Positions 15,977 to 25,215 are shown, numbered from the stretch's first letter. The stretch: DNA of 64,000 bases from Bacteroidales bacterium (GCA_017480345.1 JAFVAU010000026.1:1-64000); one strand, 5' to 3'. Program-made: numbers and translations. Notes: generated from the sequence alone by a model not told the origin.

Positions 15977-18693
15977 AGGTTGAGCATAAGTTCCATCCCG
16001 AAGTACGGGGTGGCGGAACGGCGTTTCACCACGCCGTTCACCTCGTAATCCGGAGCCAGGGTAAACAGTCTGTTCACGAAAAGGGAAACCGTAACCCTGT
16101 CGCGAAACAGCTTTTTGGTGGCCTTCAGGTTTACATTCATATAGAAGGGGACGCGACGGTAATCCAGCAGGGAACTGGAGAATTCCCGCACCATCATATG
16201 CAGGATACCGTCGGCGTCGGAAGCGTCTGTGAACGGATGCCGCTCCAGGTTCTTGTCCAGGTACGCCACCGGTCGGGAGTCATCGGCCATCGTCTGCTGA
16301 CCGGTGAACCAGGTGCACTGGAAGGAGGTGGAGAAGACGAGTCCCAGGCGCGGCACCTGTGTGTCAAACATGAAATTGGTATTGAACGACTCGTAGAGGT
16401 AACTGTCGTTCTTTTCGTAAATGCCGATATAGGGGTAGGGCTTTCCGTTGATGACAGAGGAAGGGCGCTGGTATTCCGGCTGGCTGTTCATGTACTGCGT
16501 TAGGAACCAGGCTCCGTTCACCGTGAGGCGGGTGTTGATGACGGGAATGCGACCCGTCGCCAGGGTATATTCTACGCCTCGTTTGAGCGTACGGCTGCCG
16601 TTGGTGGACAGGCCGTAAGCCACCAGCGTGGTGTCCATCACATAAGGGGTGGTCTCCAGGGAGGGCGGACCGGTGAGGCTGCCCTTGTCAATAGCCTGCT
16701 CATTGTAGTCCTTGGATATGAGCTGCATATACTCGCTGCCGCCACGGAATCCGGAGCTCATGTCTTCCACGAAATAGTCCAGGGAGGCCGTCCAGCCGTG
16801 CCAGGAAGCATCGGCACCGATTTCCCATTTCAGGTTTCGGGCGGCGCCCAACTCCCGATTCACCGGATCAATGGTGAAAACCAGCAAATTGATGCGGCGA
16901 AGTTCCCTCTCGTTGGGCCAATAGTTCATCTGGAGCTTGTCTGAGTATATGGTCTCCGGATACAGCATCTCCATGGTGGGGAATTTGCTGTGCAGACCCA
17001 CGCCGCCATAGATGCCGCTTTCCAGCTTGTAGCCCCCTAAAAGGGCCTGGGGCATCTCCAGACGAAGGTTGGCACGCGGGTCCAGATAGGGCTTGGCCTG
17101 GATGGTATAAGAAGCGTCGGCTCCAAGAAGCATGGACATTCTCAGGCCCACCATGCCTTCCAGGGTAAAACGTCCCAGAGGGAGGCGGGCATTCTCTTCC
17201 ACAAAAAAGGCCAGCTGGTTGTCTGCCGGAATGTCGTAATAGGCCCGCGGACGGGAGCTCATCGTAGTGGAAAGCGGGCGCGTAACATCGAAAATCGTTC
17301 CCCGGCCGAAGTTTTTGTCATAATTCCATTCGGCTCCCGCCTTGATCCGGTGGATTCCTTTCTGGAAACGGGCTATCGCATTCACAAAAGCGTAAAAAGG
17401 CCTTCCGTCCACCTGGAGCGTTGCCTCATAGCGCATCGGAACAATAATGGCATCGAATTCCCCGGGGTCACGGGAAACGGAAATCGGGGTTTCAGAAGAC
17501 AAGATCACATTTTTCCATCGGTCAATCAGGTCCCGCTCATAACTGAGGGAAGCATTGACGCTGAGAGAACGGAAAAAAGAATCGTTGTCCTTGGCCTGCA
17601 GCATATAATCGGCCCCCAGCTGGAAACGGTTGTACGAAGAGCGGTAGGTCTCGGCCGGGATTCCGTCCACTTCATCAATATCCTGGTCGCTTTTCCGATT
17701 GTCAAAGGAGCCGGTATAGTCAAAACTGCCGTTGAGGATGTGCAGGTAGCGCTCTCCCCCGGCCCAAGTCCGCCCCGCACGAAGGCTGCCCGTCAGGCGC
17801 TTGTAGTTCTGGCGGACATTGCGGGGGTCGGAACGGGAATCCAGGAAATTGACGCTGGCATTCAAGGTCCGACGCTCTTTTCCACCCCATTCCCAGCCTT
17901 TTCCCACATAGACCAGCTTGGACGTCATATCCGACTTGAAGCGGGCCCGGAAATCATTTCCGCCCTTCAGACGCTTAATCTGAATGAGGCCGCTGGTCAG
18001 GTCTCCATGCTCCACGGAAGCGATGCCACGCACCACGTCCACGGACTCAATGTCTTCCGTGCTGATGGTACGCATATCCGTACCCAAGTTTACGTAATTG
18101 GAGCCCAAATTGCTCCAGGCCGGCGTATATTGCAGGTTGGCATTGTTATTCAAGGGTTTTCCGTCAATGGAAAACTGGGTTCCCAGGGCCGATGTCGCAT
18201 AATCCGACGACAGCGATCCTGCCGCGCGGAGGTTGACAATCTGTGGAGCACCCAAGGCCGGATTGCTGGAACTTCCTCCGGGGAGCAGTTCCAGGATATC
18301 GGCAATGCTGGAGGGCTGGATATGGGCGATGGCCTCGGCCCCTATCTTGGAAGAAGAAGTCAGGCCATGATTCTCCTGGGCGGTAATCACCACTTCCTGA
18401 AGGGAGAAGATGTCCGGCTGAAGAAAGTAAACCGAAGAAGTCACAGGCTGCGTTTTCAGCGTTTTATAGCCCAGGGACGTGATGGTTAGTTGTCCTTTTT
18501 CCTGCACTTTCAACTGAAAAACACCCAGGGAGTCGCTTATCGCCCAATATTTTCCCTGGGTGACGGCCGCGCCGGGAACAGGCTCCCCGCTCGAAGCATC
18601 CTTCACCACTCCGCGCACCACCTCCTGTGCCGATGCCGAAAGACAGGCACTCAGAAGGGCGGCAAAGAGGATATGATGCTTGTTGAACGTCAT
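15973..18693 (-). CDS. TonB-dependent outer-membrane receptor
   Basis: 906 residues: signal peptide (MTFNKHHILFAALLSACLSASA), a carboxypeptidase-regulatory-like domain (about 25-95, VVRGVVKDASSGEPVPGAAVTQG), a TonB-box-like LQEVVITAQ, a plug domain (IDGKPLNNNANLQY; IESVDVVRGIASVEHGDLTSG) and a C-terminal 22-strand-type barrel ending ELMLNL. It lacks a SusD partner, so it is a classical receptor rather than SusC. It is cotranscribed with an ABC ATPase, a permease, a DUF4857-type protein and two envelope proteins, with gaps of 7 nt or less or overlaps. This suggests import of a scarce compound such as a metal complex, which is an inference. Confidence 0.9.
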   Translation of the reverse strand: MTFNKHHILFAALLSACLSASAQEVVRGVVKDASSGEPVPGAAVTQGKYWAISDSLGVFQLKVQEKGQLTITSLGYKTLKTQPVTSSVYFLQPDIFSLQEVVITAQENHGLTSSSKIGAEAIAHIQPSSIADILELLPGGSSSNPALGAPQIVNLRAAGSLSSDYATSALGTQFSIDGKPLNNNANLQYTPAWSNLGSNYVNLGTDMRTISTEDIESVDVVRGIASVEHGDLTSGLIQIKRLKGGNDFRARFKSDMTSKLVYVGKGWEWGGKERRTLNASVNFLDSRSDPRNVRQNYKRLTGSLRAGRTWAGGERYLHILNGSFDYTGSFDNRKSDQDIDEVDGIPAETYRSSYNRFQLGADYMLQAKDNDSFFRSLSVNASLSYERDLIDRWKNVILSSETPISVSRDPGEFDAIIVPMRYEATLQVDGRPFYAFVNAIARFQKGIHRIKAGAEWNYDKNFGRGTIFDVTRPLSTTMSSRPRAYYDIPADNQLAFFVEENARLPLGRFTLEGMVGLRMSMLLGADASYTIQAKPYLDPRANLRLEMPQALLGGYKLESGIYGGVGLHSKFPTMEMLYPETIYSDKLQMNYWPNERELRRINLLVFTIDPVNRELGAARNLKWEIGADASWHGWTASLDYFVEDMSSGFRGGSEYMQLISKDYNEQAIDKGSLTGPPSLETTPYVMDTTLVAYGLSTNGSRTLKRGVEYTLATGRIPVINTRLTVNGAWFLTQYMNSQPEYQRPSSVINGKPYPYIGIYEKNDSYLYESFNTNFMFDTQVPRLGLVFSTSFQCTWFTGQQTMADDSRPVAYLDKNLERHPFTDASDADGILHMMVREFSSSLLDYRRVPFYMNVNLKATKKLFRDRVTVSLFVNRLFTLAPDYEVNGVVKRRSATPYFGMELMLNL

Positions 18694-18699
18694 TTGCGG

Positions 18700-19716
18700 C
18701 TAAAAACGCAGTTTCACCCAATTGTCCAAGGATGAAGTGAAGCGGATTCCGGGGAGGGACCAGTCGGAGGGATAGGCCCGGTCATAGGTGGCCACCGGAG
18801 AGAAGTCGCTGCTCCTCAGGGCCCAGAAATGCTCCCCTTCATTATCAGAGGTTTTCACCGTATAGTAAAAGAGGTCCCCTACCACCAGGAAATCTTCCTT
18901 TTCGGGAATATAAGTGACGCCCGTAGGCAGAACCCGTCCGTCCGGGGTAAGCATGTAAAGCTTGTTATCCGCGTCCACCAGGATTCCCAAGGTTGCATGG
19001 TTTTCAAACTCCGTGATATTCAGGTATTTGACGCCCAGATTATCGGCCTGGGGGAAGGCGCGGACCTGAATAATACCATTCACCTGCTTGAGCTGGAAAA
19101 CGCGGTCCCGGGCATCTGTGACCAGGTATCCCTCGTCATAGGCCTTGTGGTGGCTGGGCTTGCCGGCAAAGAGCTTGGCCGGATAGGCGAAGCCCAGGGA
19201 GTCCAGGGCGCCCCTCAATTGGGCCGTTTTCCCTTCCAGGAGGGCATTCTCATCCATATTATAGACATAGATGCCGTCTTTCCGGGAAATGAGCGCATCC
19301 TCCGGGTCCTGAAGTTCCAGCCGCTCCGGCACGCTTTCCATCAGGAGATACACCGGGGCCGATGTCTTGTTGATATCCTTGGGCCGGGTGCTGATGATAA
19401 CTTTGTTCCTCTCAATTTCTTCCAGGCTTATCTTCCGGCCTTCGATGCTGTCCGGAAGGGCGCCTTTGGAAGCCAGGAGGGAGGCATAAAACATGGGCTG
19501 GGCCTCGTCTCCGTACACATTGCCCTTGGTGTCAATGAAGCGGAAGTCACTCCCCTCTCCGCGGTCCAGGGACGTGAAGTCATGGACGGTGCAGCTGTAA
19601 AGGGTAAAAGGCGTGGAATAGCCTTTGAGGGTTATCAGATTCACTACGGAAGGGATAACCCAGAGCGCCGCCAGCGCCAGGGAAACCCAAAGAAAGATTT
19701 GTCCTATTCTTTTCAT
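18700..19716 (-). CDS. DUF4857-like membrane-anchored protein
   Basis: 338 residues. A single N-terminal helix (IFLWVSLALAALWVIPSVVNLI) anchors an extracytoplasmic region that looks like repeated beta-blades (for example GILVDADNKLYMLTPDGRVLPTGV, DGIYVYNMDENALLEGK). This fits the DUF4857 family described from Bacteroidales, always beside ABC transporter genes. It starts 2 nt after the permease stop and ends 6 nt before the TonB receptor start. The function is unknown; it may be a periplasmic partner of the ABC exporter or importer. Confidence 0.7.
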   Translation of the reverse strand: MKRIGQIFLWVSLALAALWVIPSVVNLITLKGYSTPFTLYSCTVHDFTSLDRGEGSDFRFIDTKGNVYGDEAQPMFYASLLASKGALPDSIEGRKISLEEIERNKVIISTRPKDINKTSAPVYLLMESVPERLELQDPEDALISRKDGIYVYNMDENALLEGKTAQLRGALDSLGFAYPAKLFAGKPSHHKAYDEGYLVTDARDRVFQLKQVNGIIQVRAFPQADNLGVKYLNITEFENHATLGILVDADNKLYMLTPDGRVLPTGVTYIPEKEDFLVVGDLFYYTVKTSDNEGEHFWALRSSDFSPVATYDRAYPSDWSLPGIRFTSSLDNWVKLRF

Positions 19717-19718
19717 GC

Positions 19719-20390
19719 TCAGTCTTGAGCGCCCTCCTTGAAGCGCGCAACGCCGTGGAACAGCAGCACTCCGGAAAGGAGCGTATAAGCCACCAGCCAG
19801 GGCAGGAAGCCGTTATAGGCCTCCGGCACCCCCGAAAGGAACAGCAGATACAGAAAGGCCGATGCCACCATCAGGACCAGCACCCGCGTCTTCCAGGTGG
19901 GCTCCAGGCAAAGGGCCGACGTAAAAAGATAGGCCGCCCAACCGGCCAAATACCACACCAAGGTGGTGCGGAACACGCGGGAAACAAGTTCCACGGGTAC
20001 CCACTGAGCCAGCAAAAACGCACTCACACCGGCCTGTAAGGCATAAAGCACGGTAAGGATTAGCAGGCCGATGGCCACCATCACCAGCAGCATCCGTTTC
20101 TGCGGATAAGGAAGGTGCAAGGTGAGTTTAAGGCGCTTGTGCTGCACCTCCGGGACAAACTGGGCCAGGGCCAGGAAGGCGCCCGCCACGGCCGGCAGGT
20201 AGCGGAAAATGTCCACCAGAAGGGCGTCTTTCTCCACCATGGCTTCCCAGAGGAGTCCCCCGCCCCGAATCTCCACCACCTTGGTCAGATTCAAGAAGCA
20301 ATAAAAGGTAACGGCGGCAAACACCAGCACAATGCCCAGCAGCACCCAGCGGGTCTTCAACCATTCCTTGTATAGTATCATTTTATTCAT
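19719..20390 (-). CDS. ABC transporter permease (ABC-2-like)
   Basis: 223 residues from ATG 20390 (MNKMILYKEWLKTRW). The frame is open for 133 further codons upstream, but those overlap the ATPase gene and read as shadow sequence. Six hydrophobic segments are visible, including WVLLGIVLVFAAVTFYCFL, MLLVMVAIGLLILTVLYAL and VLVLMVASAFLYLLFLSGV. It follows the ATPase by 2 nt, so the two form one transporter. Confidence 0.85.
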   Translation of the reverse strand: MNKMILYKEWLKTRWVLLGIVLVFAAVTFYCFLNLTKVVEIRGGGLLWEAMVEKDALLVDIFRYLPAVAGAFLALAQFVPEVQHKRLKLTLHLPYPQKRMLLVMVAIGLLILTVLYALQAGVSAFLLAQWVPVELVSRVFRTTLVWYLAGWAAYLFTSALCLEPTWKTRVLVLMVASAFLYLLFLSGVPEAYNGFLPWLVAYTLLSGVLLFHGVARFKEGAQD

Positions 20391-20392
20391 AA

Positions 20393-21112
20393 TCAATACT
20401 TTCCGGTGAGTTCGATGAAAATGTCCTCCAGCGTCATTCCCGGATATCGGCCCATCAGGGAGGCGGCCTCCTCCTGTACCAGGATGCTGCCGTAATCCAT
20501 CACAATCACCTCGTCCACAAGCTTTTCCAGGTCCTGAATAATATGGGAAGTCAGGAAGACCGTCTTCCCTTCGGCCTTGGCATAATCCCTCAGGTATTCG
20601 CAGAAAAGACGGCGGTAGCCGGGATCCAGGCCCAGGGAGAAATCGTCCAGCACCAGAAGGTCTGCATTTTGCGCCAAAATGAGCCCCAGGGCCACCTGGG
20701 AACGTTGTCCGTTGGACATCCGGGATATCCGCTGGCCCGGAGCCACATGGAGCTTTTCCATGAGACCGTAATAGGCGTCGCGGTTCCATTTGGGATAAAA
20801 GGCGCTGTAGAACTTCTCTATCTGGCCAATACTCATGTATTCATACTGGACATGCCCCTCCAGCAGCAGGGCGATGCGCTGCCGGGTCTCTGGTTTGATG
20901 TGCTGAACATCCTCTCCATAGATGCGGCAAGTGCCGCTCTGGGGCTTCAGATAGCCCATCAGGATGTTGATGGTGGTGGTTTTTCCGGTTCCGTTCTTGC
21001 CCAGAAGGCCCACGATGCGGCCTGGCGCAACCTCGAAATTCAGGTCTTCGTATATCTTTCGCTTTCCGTAGAAATGCGTCAGGTGCTCACAGGAAATAAC
21101 GCTTTCTGCCAT
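20393..21112 (-). CDS. ABC transporter ATP-binding protein
   Basis: 239 residues from ATG 21112 (MAESVISCEHLTHFYGKRKI); the longer frame would run across the promoter at 21135-21142. Walker A is GLLGKNGTGKTTT (about 35-47), the signature is RMSNGQRSQVALG, and Walker B is LLVLDDFSLGLDP, followed by a switch His in FLTSHII. This is the first gene of the seven-gene leftward operon that ends with the BACON/DUF4876-type lipoprotein. Confidence 0.92.
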   Translation of the reverse strand: MAESVISCEHLTHFYGKRKIYEDLNFEVAPGRIVGLLGKNGTGKTTTINILMGYLKPQSGTCRIYGEDVQHIKPETRQRIALLLEGHVQYEYMSIGQIEKFYSAFYPKWNRDAYYGLMEKLHVAPGQRISRMSNGQRSQVALGLILAQNADLLVLDDFSLGLDPGYRRLFCEYLRDYAKAEGKTVFLTSHIIQDLEKLVDEVIVMDYGSILVQEEAASLMGRYPGMTLEDIFIELTGKY

Positions 21113-21134
21113 TGTTAAGGTAAGTTTTGGGATG

Positions 21135-21142
21135 CAAAGGTA
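21135..21142 (-). promoter_or_regulatory. -7 element TACCTTTG for the ABC/TonB-receptor operon
   Basis: The minus strand reads TTACCTTTGCATC, 22 nt before ATG 21112. It is the only clear promoter-like sequence upstream of the seven-gene operon, so the IS at 12.4-14.1 kb would cut the last gene off from it. No Fur-like inverted repeat was evident by eye. Confidence 0.6.
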
Positions 21143-21187
21143 AGGACGGAAATCTTTTTTTGCCATCCCCATTTGTAGGGATTTTTC

Positions 21188-21223
21188 ACAAAAAAGGCCG
21201 ATCAGAAAACTCTGACCGGCCCT
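21188..21223 (-). terminator. Rho-independent terminator after tonB
   Basis: On the minus strand GGCCGGTCAG pairs with CTGATCGGCC (one G-T pair) and is followed by TTTTTTGTG. It is about 24 bp past the tonB stop and separates tonB from the ABC operon promoter. Confidence 0.85.
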
Positions 21224-21246
21224 TAGGCGGATTAAATAGCCCTACG

Positions 21247-21939
21247 TTAGCGCAACTGGAAAATCACCGGGAAGGTGTAAGTAACCTTCACAGCGCGGTC
21301 ACGCTGACGACCGGGAGTCCATTTGGGAGAGCTGGAAACCACGCGGACAGCCTCCTTGTCCAGGGACTCATCCACGCCACGGAGCACGCGCACATTGGTG
21401 ACGCGGCCGTCGGCCTCTACGGTGAACTGAAGGGTAACACGACCCTGTACACCGTTCTCCTTGGCAATTTCAGGATAGACCAGACGGGAATTCACCCATT
21501 TGGAGAATTCGTTGGCGTCTCCACCCTGGAAGGAAGGCTTCTTTTCTACCAGCTGGAAAGGAATGGCTTCTTCTTCCACTTCCTCTTCCTCAACGGCAGC
21601 TTCCTTGTAATCCTGGATCTCGAAGGCCTGGTTGTTGTCTTCCAGGTTCATGAACAGGTCGTCATCCAGTTTGATGTCGTCGTCCACGATGTCAATCTGG
21701 TCACTCAGGACCGGAATGCTGGGAGCCTCGGGCGGGGGAGGAGGGAGCTCGTTCTGGATGGCAACCATCTCTTCCTCAATCACAGCCTGGGTGGTATCCT
21801 CAAGGACGGCCACCTTGGCGTCTTTGGAAGAATAGTTGAAAGCCAGGTACACAATGCCCAGAGCAACTACAAGACCAATCTCCGTGAAGAGCAGGCGCTT
21901 GTTCTCAAGGCTGGCTTTGGGGGATTTCTTTACTTCCAT
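21247..21939 (-). CDS. tonB: TonB family energy-transducing protein
   Basis: 230 residues: a short cytoplasmic N-terminus, one membrane helix (TEIGLVVALGIVYLAFNY), a Pro/Glu-rich periplasmic linker (ELPPPPPEAPS; EEEEVEEE) and a C-terminal TonB domain (about 150-230) with PEIAKENGVQGRVTLQFTVEADGRV and WTPGRQRDRAVKVTYTFPVIF. It couples the inner-membrane proton gradient to TonB-dependent receptors such as the ones in this window. ExbB/ExbD are not in the window. The gene is monocistronic. Confidence 0.93.
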   Translation of the reverse strand: MEVKKSPKASLENKRLLFTEIGLVVALGIVYLAFNYSSKDAKVAVLEDTTQAVIEEEMVAIQNELPPPPPEAPSIPVLSDQIDIVDDDIKLDDDLFMNLEDNNQAFEIQDYKEAAVEEEEVEEEAIPFQLVEKKPSFQGGDANEFSKWVNSRLVYPEIAKENGVQGRVTLQFTVEADGRVTNVRVLRGVDESLDKEAVRVVSSSPKWTPGRQRDRAVKVTYTFPVIFQLR

Positions 21940-22154
21940 GGTATTAAAATTAAATGGTTAATATTCTCTGATGCAAAGTTCGGAAAGATATTTTGGGTAT
22001 CCAAATAACAGCCCAAAAACAATCTCGCAAAAACACTTTTACAAACGCCTGATTTTTAGCATATTAAAAGCGGCGCCAAAAATAAAAATCTCGCAAACTT
22101 GGCAAAACATGTCGAAAACCCGTACTTTTCGGGCGTTTACCAAGTAGCGGCAAA

Positions 22155-22721
22155 CTACCTTTCCAAACAGGTCAGATAGAGGGTTTTGTGCTCGGAATCG
22201 GACTGTTTCAGGCGTTCTTTGAGCCTGTAAAGCCGGTTGTAAACATAGGGCTTGTCCTTCTCCAAAAGGGTGGAAATAGTAGTGGAAGAGAAGCCCGATG
22301 CGGCAAACAGGAAGAGCATGTAATCTTCTTGTTTCATCTTCGGAAAATCGGCCTTTAACTTGGTAATTACGCCGTCCGAAGACTCATTCAGGGCCTGTTC
22401 CAGCTGCCGGCGGACATTTTCATCGGCCCGAAGGCCGTCTACGATGGATTTTACCTCTTTCAAGATGCGGGGCTGGAGGTTGTCCGTACCTTCGTAGATG
22501 TAGTATTGCTCGCAAAGACGGTCCAACGCGTCGAACTTGCGGCCCGTCTGGCGCCTGGATGCAGCACCCAGGCGGGCCTTCAAGTCTTCGGCTATGTTCA
22601 TGATACGCTCATTCTCCTCCCGTTCCTCCAGGAGCTGCTTCTCCAGCTGGGCCTTGCGGGCCCAGAAATACAGCACCAGAGTGGCCAGGATGGCCGTTAT
22701 GAGGAGAACAAGCGGACCCAT
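22155..22721 (-). CDS. Membrane-anchored HTH protein
   Basis: 188 residues from ATG 22721 (MGPLVLLITAILATLVLYFWARK), 1 nt after the glyS stop; the longer frame overlaps glyS. One N-terminal helix is followed by a coiled coil (AQLEKQLLEEREENERIM) and a C-terminal region (LYRLKERLKQ, with FAASGFSSTTISTLLEKDKPYVYNRLYRL) that looks like the helix-turn-helix tail of Bacteroidales membrane-bound TPR regulators. The TPR part is missing, so it may be a minimal membrane-tethered regulator. Target unknown. Confidence 0.65.
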   Translation of the reverse strand: MGPLVLLITAILATLVLYFWARKAQLEKQLLEEREENERIMNIAEDLKARLGAASRRQTGRKFDALDRLCEQYYIYEGTDNLQPRILKEVKSIVDGLRADENVRRQLEQALNESSDGVITKLKADFPKMKQEDYMLFLFAASGFSSTTISTLLEKDKPYVYNRLYRLKERLKQSDSEHKTLYLTCLER

Positions 22722-22722
22722 C

Positions 22723-24261
22723 TCAGAGATTGCGGAGTAGGTTGGTGAGGGAAACCTTCTTTTCAATCATATCCCGGAGCTCACTGATCTTGACGCGCTC
22801 CTGGGTCATGTTGTCACGGTCTCTCACGGTTACGCAGCCGTCGCTGAGGCTGTCGTGGTCCACGGTTACACAGAAAGGCGTTCCAATGGCGTCCTGGCGG
22901 CGATAGCGCTTGCCAATGGAATCTTTCTCGTCGTACTGGTAGGAGAAGTCATATTTGAGCTCATCTACCACTTTCTGGGCCAGTTCCGGCAGGCCGTCCT
23001 TCTTCACCAGCGGCATCACAGCCACCTTGATGGGGGCCAGCGGGGCCGGAATCTTCATTACAACGCGTTCCTCGCCGTTTTCCAGCTTCTCCACGGTATA
23101 GGAATGGGAAAGCACGGCCAGCACCATACGATCCACGCCGATGGACGTCTCGATCACATAAGGCGTGTAGGAGACATTCTCCTCAGGGTCAAAGTATTCG
23201 ATCTTCTTGCCGGAGAACTTCTGGTGGTTGCCCAGGTCAAAGTTGGTACGGCTGTGGATGCCTTCCAGCTCCTTGAAGCCGAACGGGAAGTTGAACTCGA
23301 TGTCCGTGGCGGCGTTGGCGTAGTGGGCCAGTTTCTCATGGTCGTGGAAACGGTAATTGTCGGCCCCCATGCCCAGGTTCACATGCCATTTCATGCGGTT
23401 CTCCTTCCATTTTTTGAACCAATCCAGCTCGGTGCCGGGCTTGATGAAGAACTGCATTTCCATCTGCTCGAATTCGCGCATGCGGAAGATGAACTGGCGG
23501 GCCACAATCTCGTTGCGGAAGGCCTTTCCAATCTGGGCGATACCGAAGGGAATCTTCATGCGGCCGGTCTTCTGCACGTTCAGATAGTTCACGAAAATGC
23601 CCTGGGCGGTCTCCGGACGCAGATAAATGAGGTTGGCGCCGTCGGCCGTGGAACCCATGGAGGTGGAGAACATCAGGTTGAACTGACGCACTTCCGTCCA
23701 GTTGCAGGTGCCGCTGATAGGGCAGACGATGTTGCAATCGATGATAATCTGCCGATATTCAGCAAAGTCATTGGCCTTTTCGGCGGCCACATAACGCTTG
23801 TGAATCTCGTCGTATTTGGCCTTCTCGCGCAGCACATTGGGGTTGGTGGCACGGAACTGGGCCTCGTCAAAGGCTTCTCCGAACTTCTTGCGGCCCTTGG
23901 CCACTTCCTTCTCAATCTTTTCCTCAATCTTGCCCAGGTAGTCCTCAATCAGGACATCGGCCCTGTAGCGCTTCTTGGAGTCCTTGTTGTCTATGAGAGG
24001 GTCGTTGAAGGCGCCCACGTGGCCGGAAGCCTCCCAGATGCGGGGATGCATGAAAATGGCGGAGTCAATGCCCACGATATTCTCGTTGAGGCGCGTCATG
24101 GCCTCCCACCAGTAGTTTTTGATGTTGTTCTTGAGCTGGACGCCCATCTGGCCGTAATCATACACGGCCGCCAGGCCGTCGTAAATCTCGCTGGAAGGGA
24201 ATATGAAGCCATACTCCTTGCAATGGGCTACCAGCACCTTAAATAATTCATCTTGTGTCAT
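22723..24261 (-). CDS. glyS: Glycine--tRNA ligase (single-chain class II)
   Basis: 512 residues. It charges tRNA-Gly. Class II features are visible: RPETAQGIFVNYLNV, the motif 2 region with GKAFRNEIVARQFIFRMREFEQMEMQF, and motif 3 near ETSIGVDRMVLAVL. The C-terminal anticodon-binding domain follows from about residue 410 (LAPIKVAVMPLV). This is the homodimeric eukaryote-like type rather than the alpha2beta2 type, as is usual in Bacteroidetes. It lies 35 nt after folK and 1 nt before the HTH gene, within the suf-folK-glyS run. Confidence 0.96.
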   Translation of the reverse strand: MTQDELFKVLVAHCKEYGFIFPSSEIYDGLAAVYDYGQMGVQLKNNIKNYWWEAMTRLNENIVGIDSAIFMHPRIWEASGHVGAFNDPLIDNKDSKKRYRADVLIEDYLGKIEEKIEKEVAKGRKKFGEAFDEAQFRATNPNVLREKAKYDEIHKRYVAAEKANDFAEYRQIIIDCNIVCPISGTCNWTEVRQFNLMFSTSMGSTADGANLIYLRPETAQGIFVNYLNVQKTGRMKIPFGIAQIGKAFRNEIVARQFIFRMREFEQMEMQFFIKPGTELDWFKKWKENRMKWHVNLGMGADNYRFHDHEKLAHYANAATDIEFNFPFGFKELEGIHSRTNFDLGNHQKFSGKKIEYFDPEENVSYTPYVIETSIGVDRMVLAVLSHSYTVEKLENGEERVVMKIPAPLAPIKVAVMPLVKKDGLPELAQKVVDELKYDFSYQYDEKDSIGKRYRRQDAIGTPFCVTVDHDSLSDGCVTVRDRDNMTQERVKISELRDMIEKKVSLTNLLRNL

Positions 24262-24296
24262 ATACGTATAATTTTTACAGATTCTTCACTTCGCAT

Positions 24297-24779
24297 TCAA
24301 ACAAACAATTCCGGGAAAGCTTCCCGGATGGCCGGCTTGGATATTTCCAGAAGCGGCTTTTTAACAAAATCCCGCTGGCCGATGAGGGGGTGGGGGACTG
24401 TAAGCTCCGGCAAATCAATCCTATGCGCTCCATAGCAAAGGATGTCTATGTCAATGATCCGGTCATGGTATACGCGCTTGCCCTCGTTGTCAAAAAGGGC
24501 CTCCTCCGTACGTCCCAGGGCCTTTTCTATCTCTTTCACCTGGTGCAGGATCACCCTCCCGTGTTCCTGGGGCGTTCCTTTCCGGGGGAGCCTGTAAAGC
24601 ACGCACATATTCAGGAAAGACGGCCCCTCAAAGCCCCAGGCGGGCGTTTCCACAATACGGGAAATGCGCTCCGGATGCATCCCGAAGGCCTCATCCAGCA
24701 GGTTCATGGCCTTCAGGAGGTTCTTTTCGCGTTCTCCCAGGTTGGAGCCCAACCCCAAAAACACATCTACTCTTTCCAT
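24297..24779 (-). CDS. folK: 2-amino-4-hydroxy-6-hydroxymethyldihydropteridine diphosphokinase
   Basis: 160 residues from ATG 24779 (MERVDVFLGLGSNLGEREKNL). Transfers pyrophosphate from ATP to the pterin in folate synthesis. Key family features are GLGSNLG, ETPAWGF, FLNMCVLY and the metal-site DRIIDIDILCYG, followed by PHPLIGQRDFVKKPLLEI. The longer frame adds 11 residues encoded by a palindromic repeat (24785-24831) and is rejected. Confidence 0.95.
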   Translation of the reverse strand: MERVDVFLGLGSNLGEREKNLLKAMNLLDEAFGMHPERISRIVETPAWGFEGPSFLNMCVLYRLPRKGTPQEHGRVILHQVKEIEKALGRTEEALFDNEGKRVYHDRIIDIDILCYGAHRIDLPELTVPHPLIGQRDFVKKPLLEISKPAIREAFPELFV

Positions 24780-24784
24780 CTTAT

Positions 24785-24831
24785 TCGTCATTCCCGGCTT
24801 GCTATTCGTCATTCCCGGCTTGACCGGGAAT
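24785..24831. repeat. Short palindromic intergenic repeats
   Basis: The 17-bp unit TCGTCATTCCCGGCTTG occurs twice in tandem; the second copy completes the hairpin ATTCCCGG-CTTGA-CCGGGAAT (24811-24831). A diverged relative, ATTGCCGG...CCGGCAAT, sits at 25249-25270 over the end of sufE, with two more CGTCATT half units nearby. They punctuate the suf-folK operon and may form mRNA hairpins between its genes. Confidence 0.65.
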
Positions 24832-25215
24832 CTATTCGTTCAATTTACTATAATCATCTTCTTCATAATCCAGTCCCAGCTCTACCCGCGCCTCTTCCGA
24901 GAGCATGCTGCGGTCCCATTCGGGCTCAAACGTGAGTTCGATGGTGCATTTGGTGACCCCAGGAACCCCTTCCACGCCCTGCCGGACCTCCATCATCACT
25001 TGATCGGCCATGGGGCAGTTGGGCGCCGTAAACGTCATGAGGATGCTCACCTCGTGCGCCTTGTTGATGGTGAGCTCGTAAATGAGCCCCAAATCATATA
25101 TGTTCACGGGGATTTCCGGGTCGTAGACCTCTTTCAAGGCCGATATCACCGCCGCATAAAGGGGTTGCAGTTCCTTTACGTCCTCCGCCGTGAGTATGTC
25201 TTTCTCTTCACTCAT
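24832..25215 (-). CDS. MIP18/DUF59 family Fe-S assembly protein
   Basis: 127 residues from ATG 25215 (MSEEKDILTAEDVKELQPLY); frames extending to 25269 are encoded by repeat sequence. The core matches the DUF59 (MIP18/PaaD/SufT) fold: LKEVYDPEIPVNIYDLGLIYEL, then ILMTFTAPNCPMADQVMMEV and the beta strand TKCTIELTFEPEWDRSMLS. These proteins help maturation of iron-sulfur proteins, which fits the neighbouring sufE and sufS. I do not assign a stricter symbol. Confidence 0.88.
   Translation of the reverse strand: MSEEKDILTAEDVKELQPLYAAVISALKEVYDPEIPVNIYDLGLIYELTINKAHEVSILMTFTAPNCPMADQVMMEVRQGVEGVPGVTKCTIELTFEPEWDRSMLSEEARVELGLDYEEDDYSKLNE

Noticed and set aside
20391..20789. Upstream extension of the permease frame to 20789
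   Set aside because: It overlaps the ATPase gene completely and reads as Gly/Pro/Arg-rich shadow sequence; the ATG at 20390 starts a normal membrane protein.
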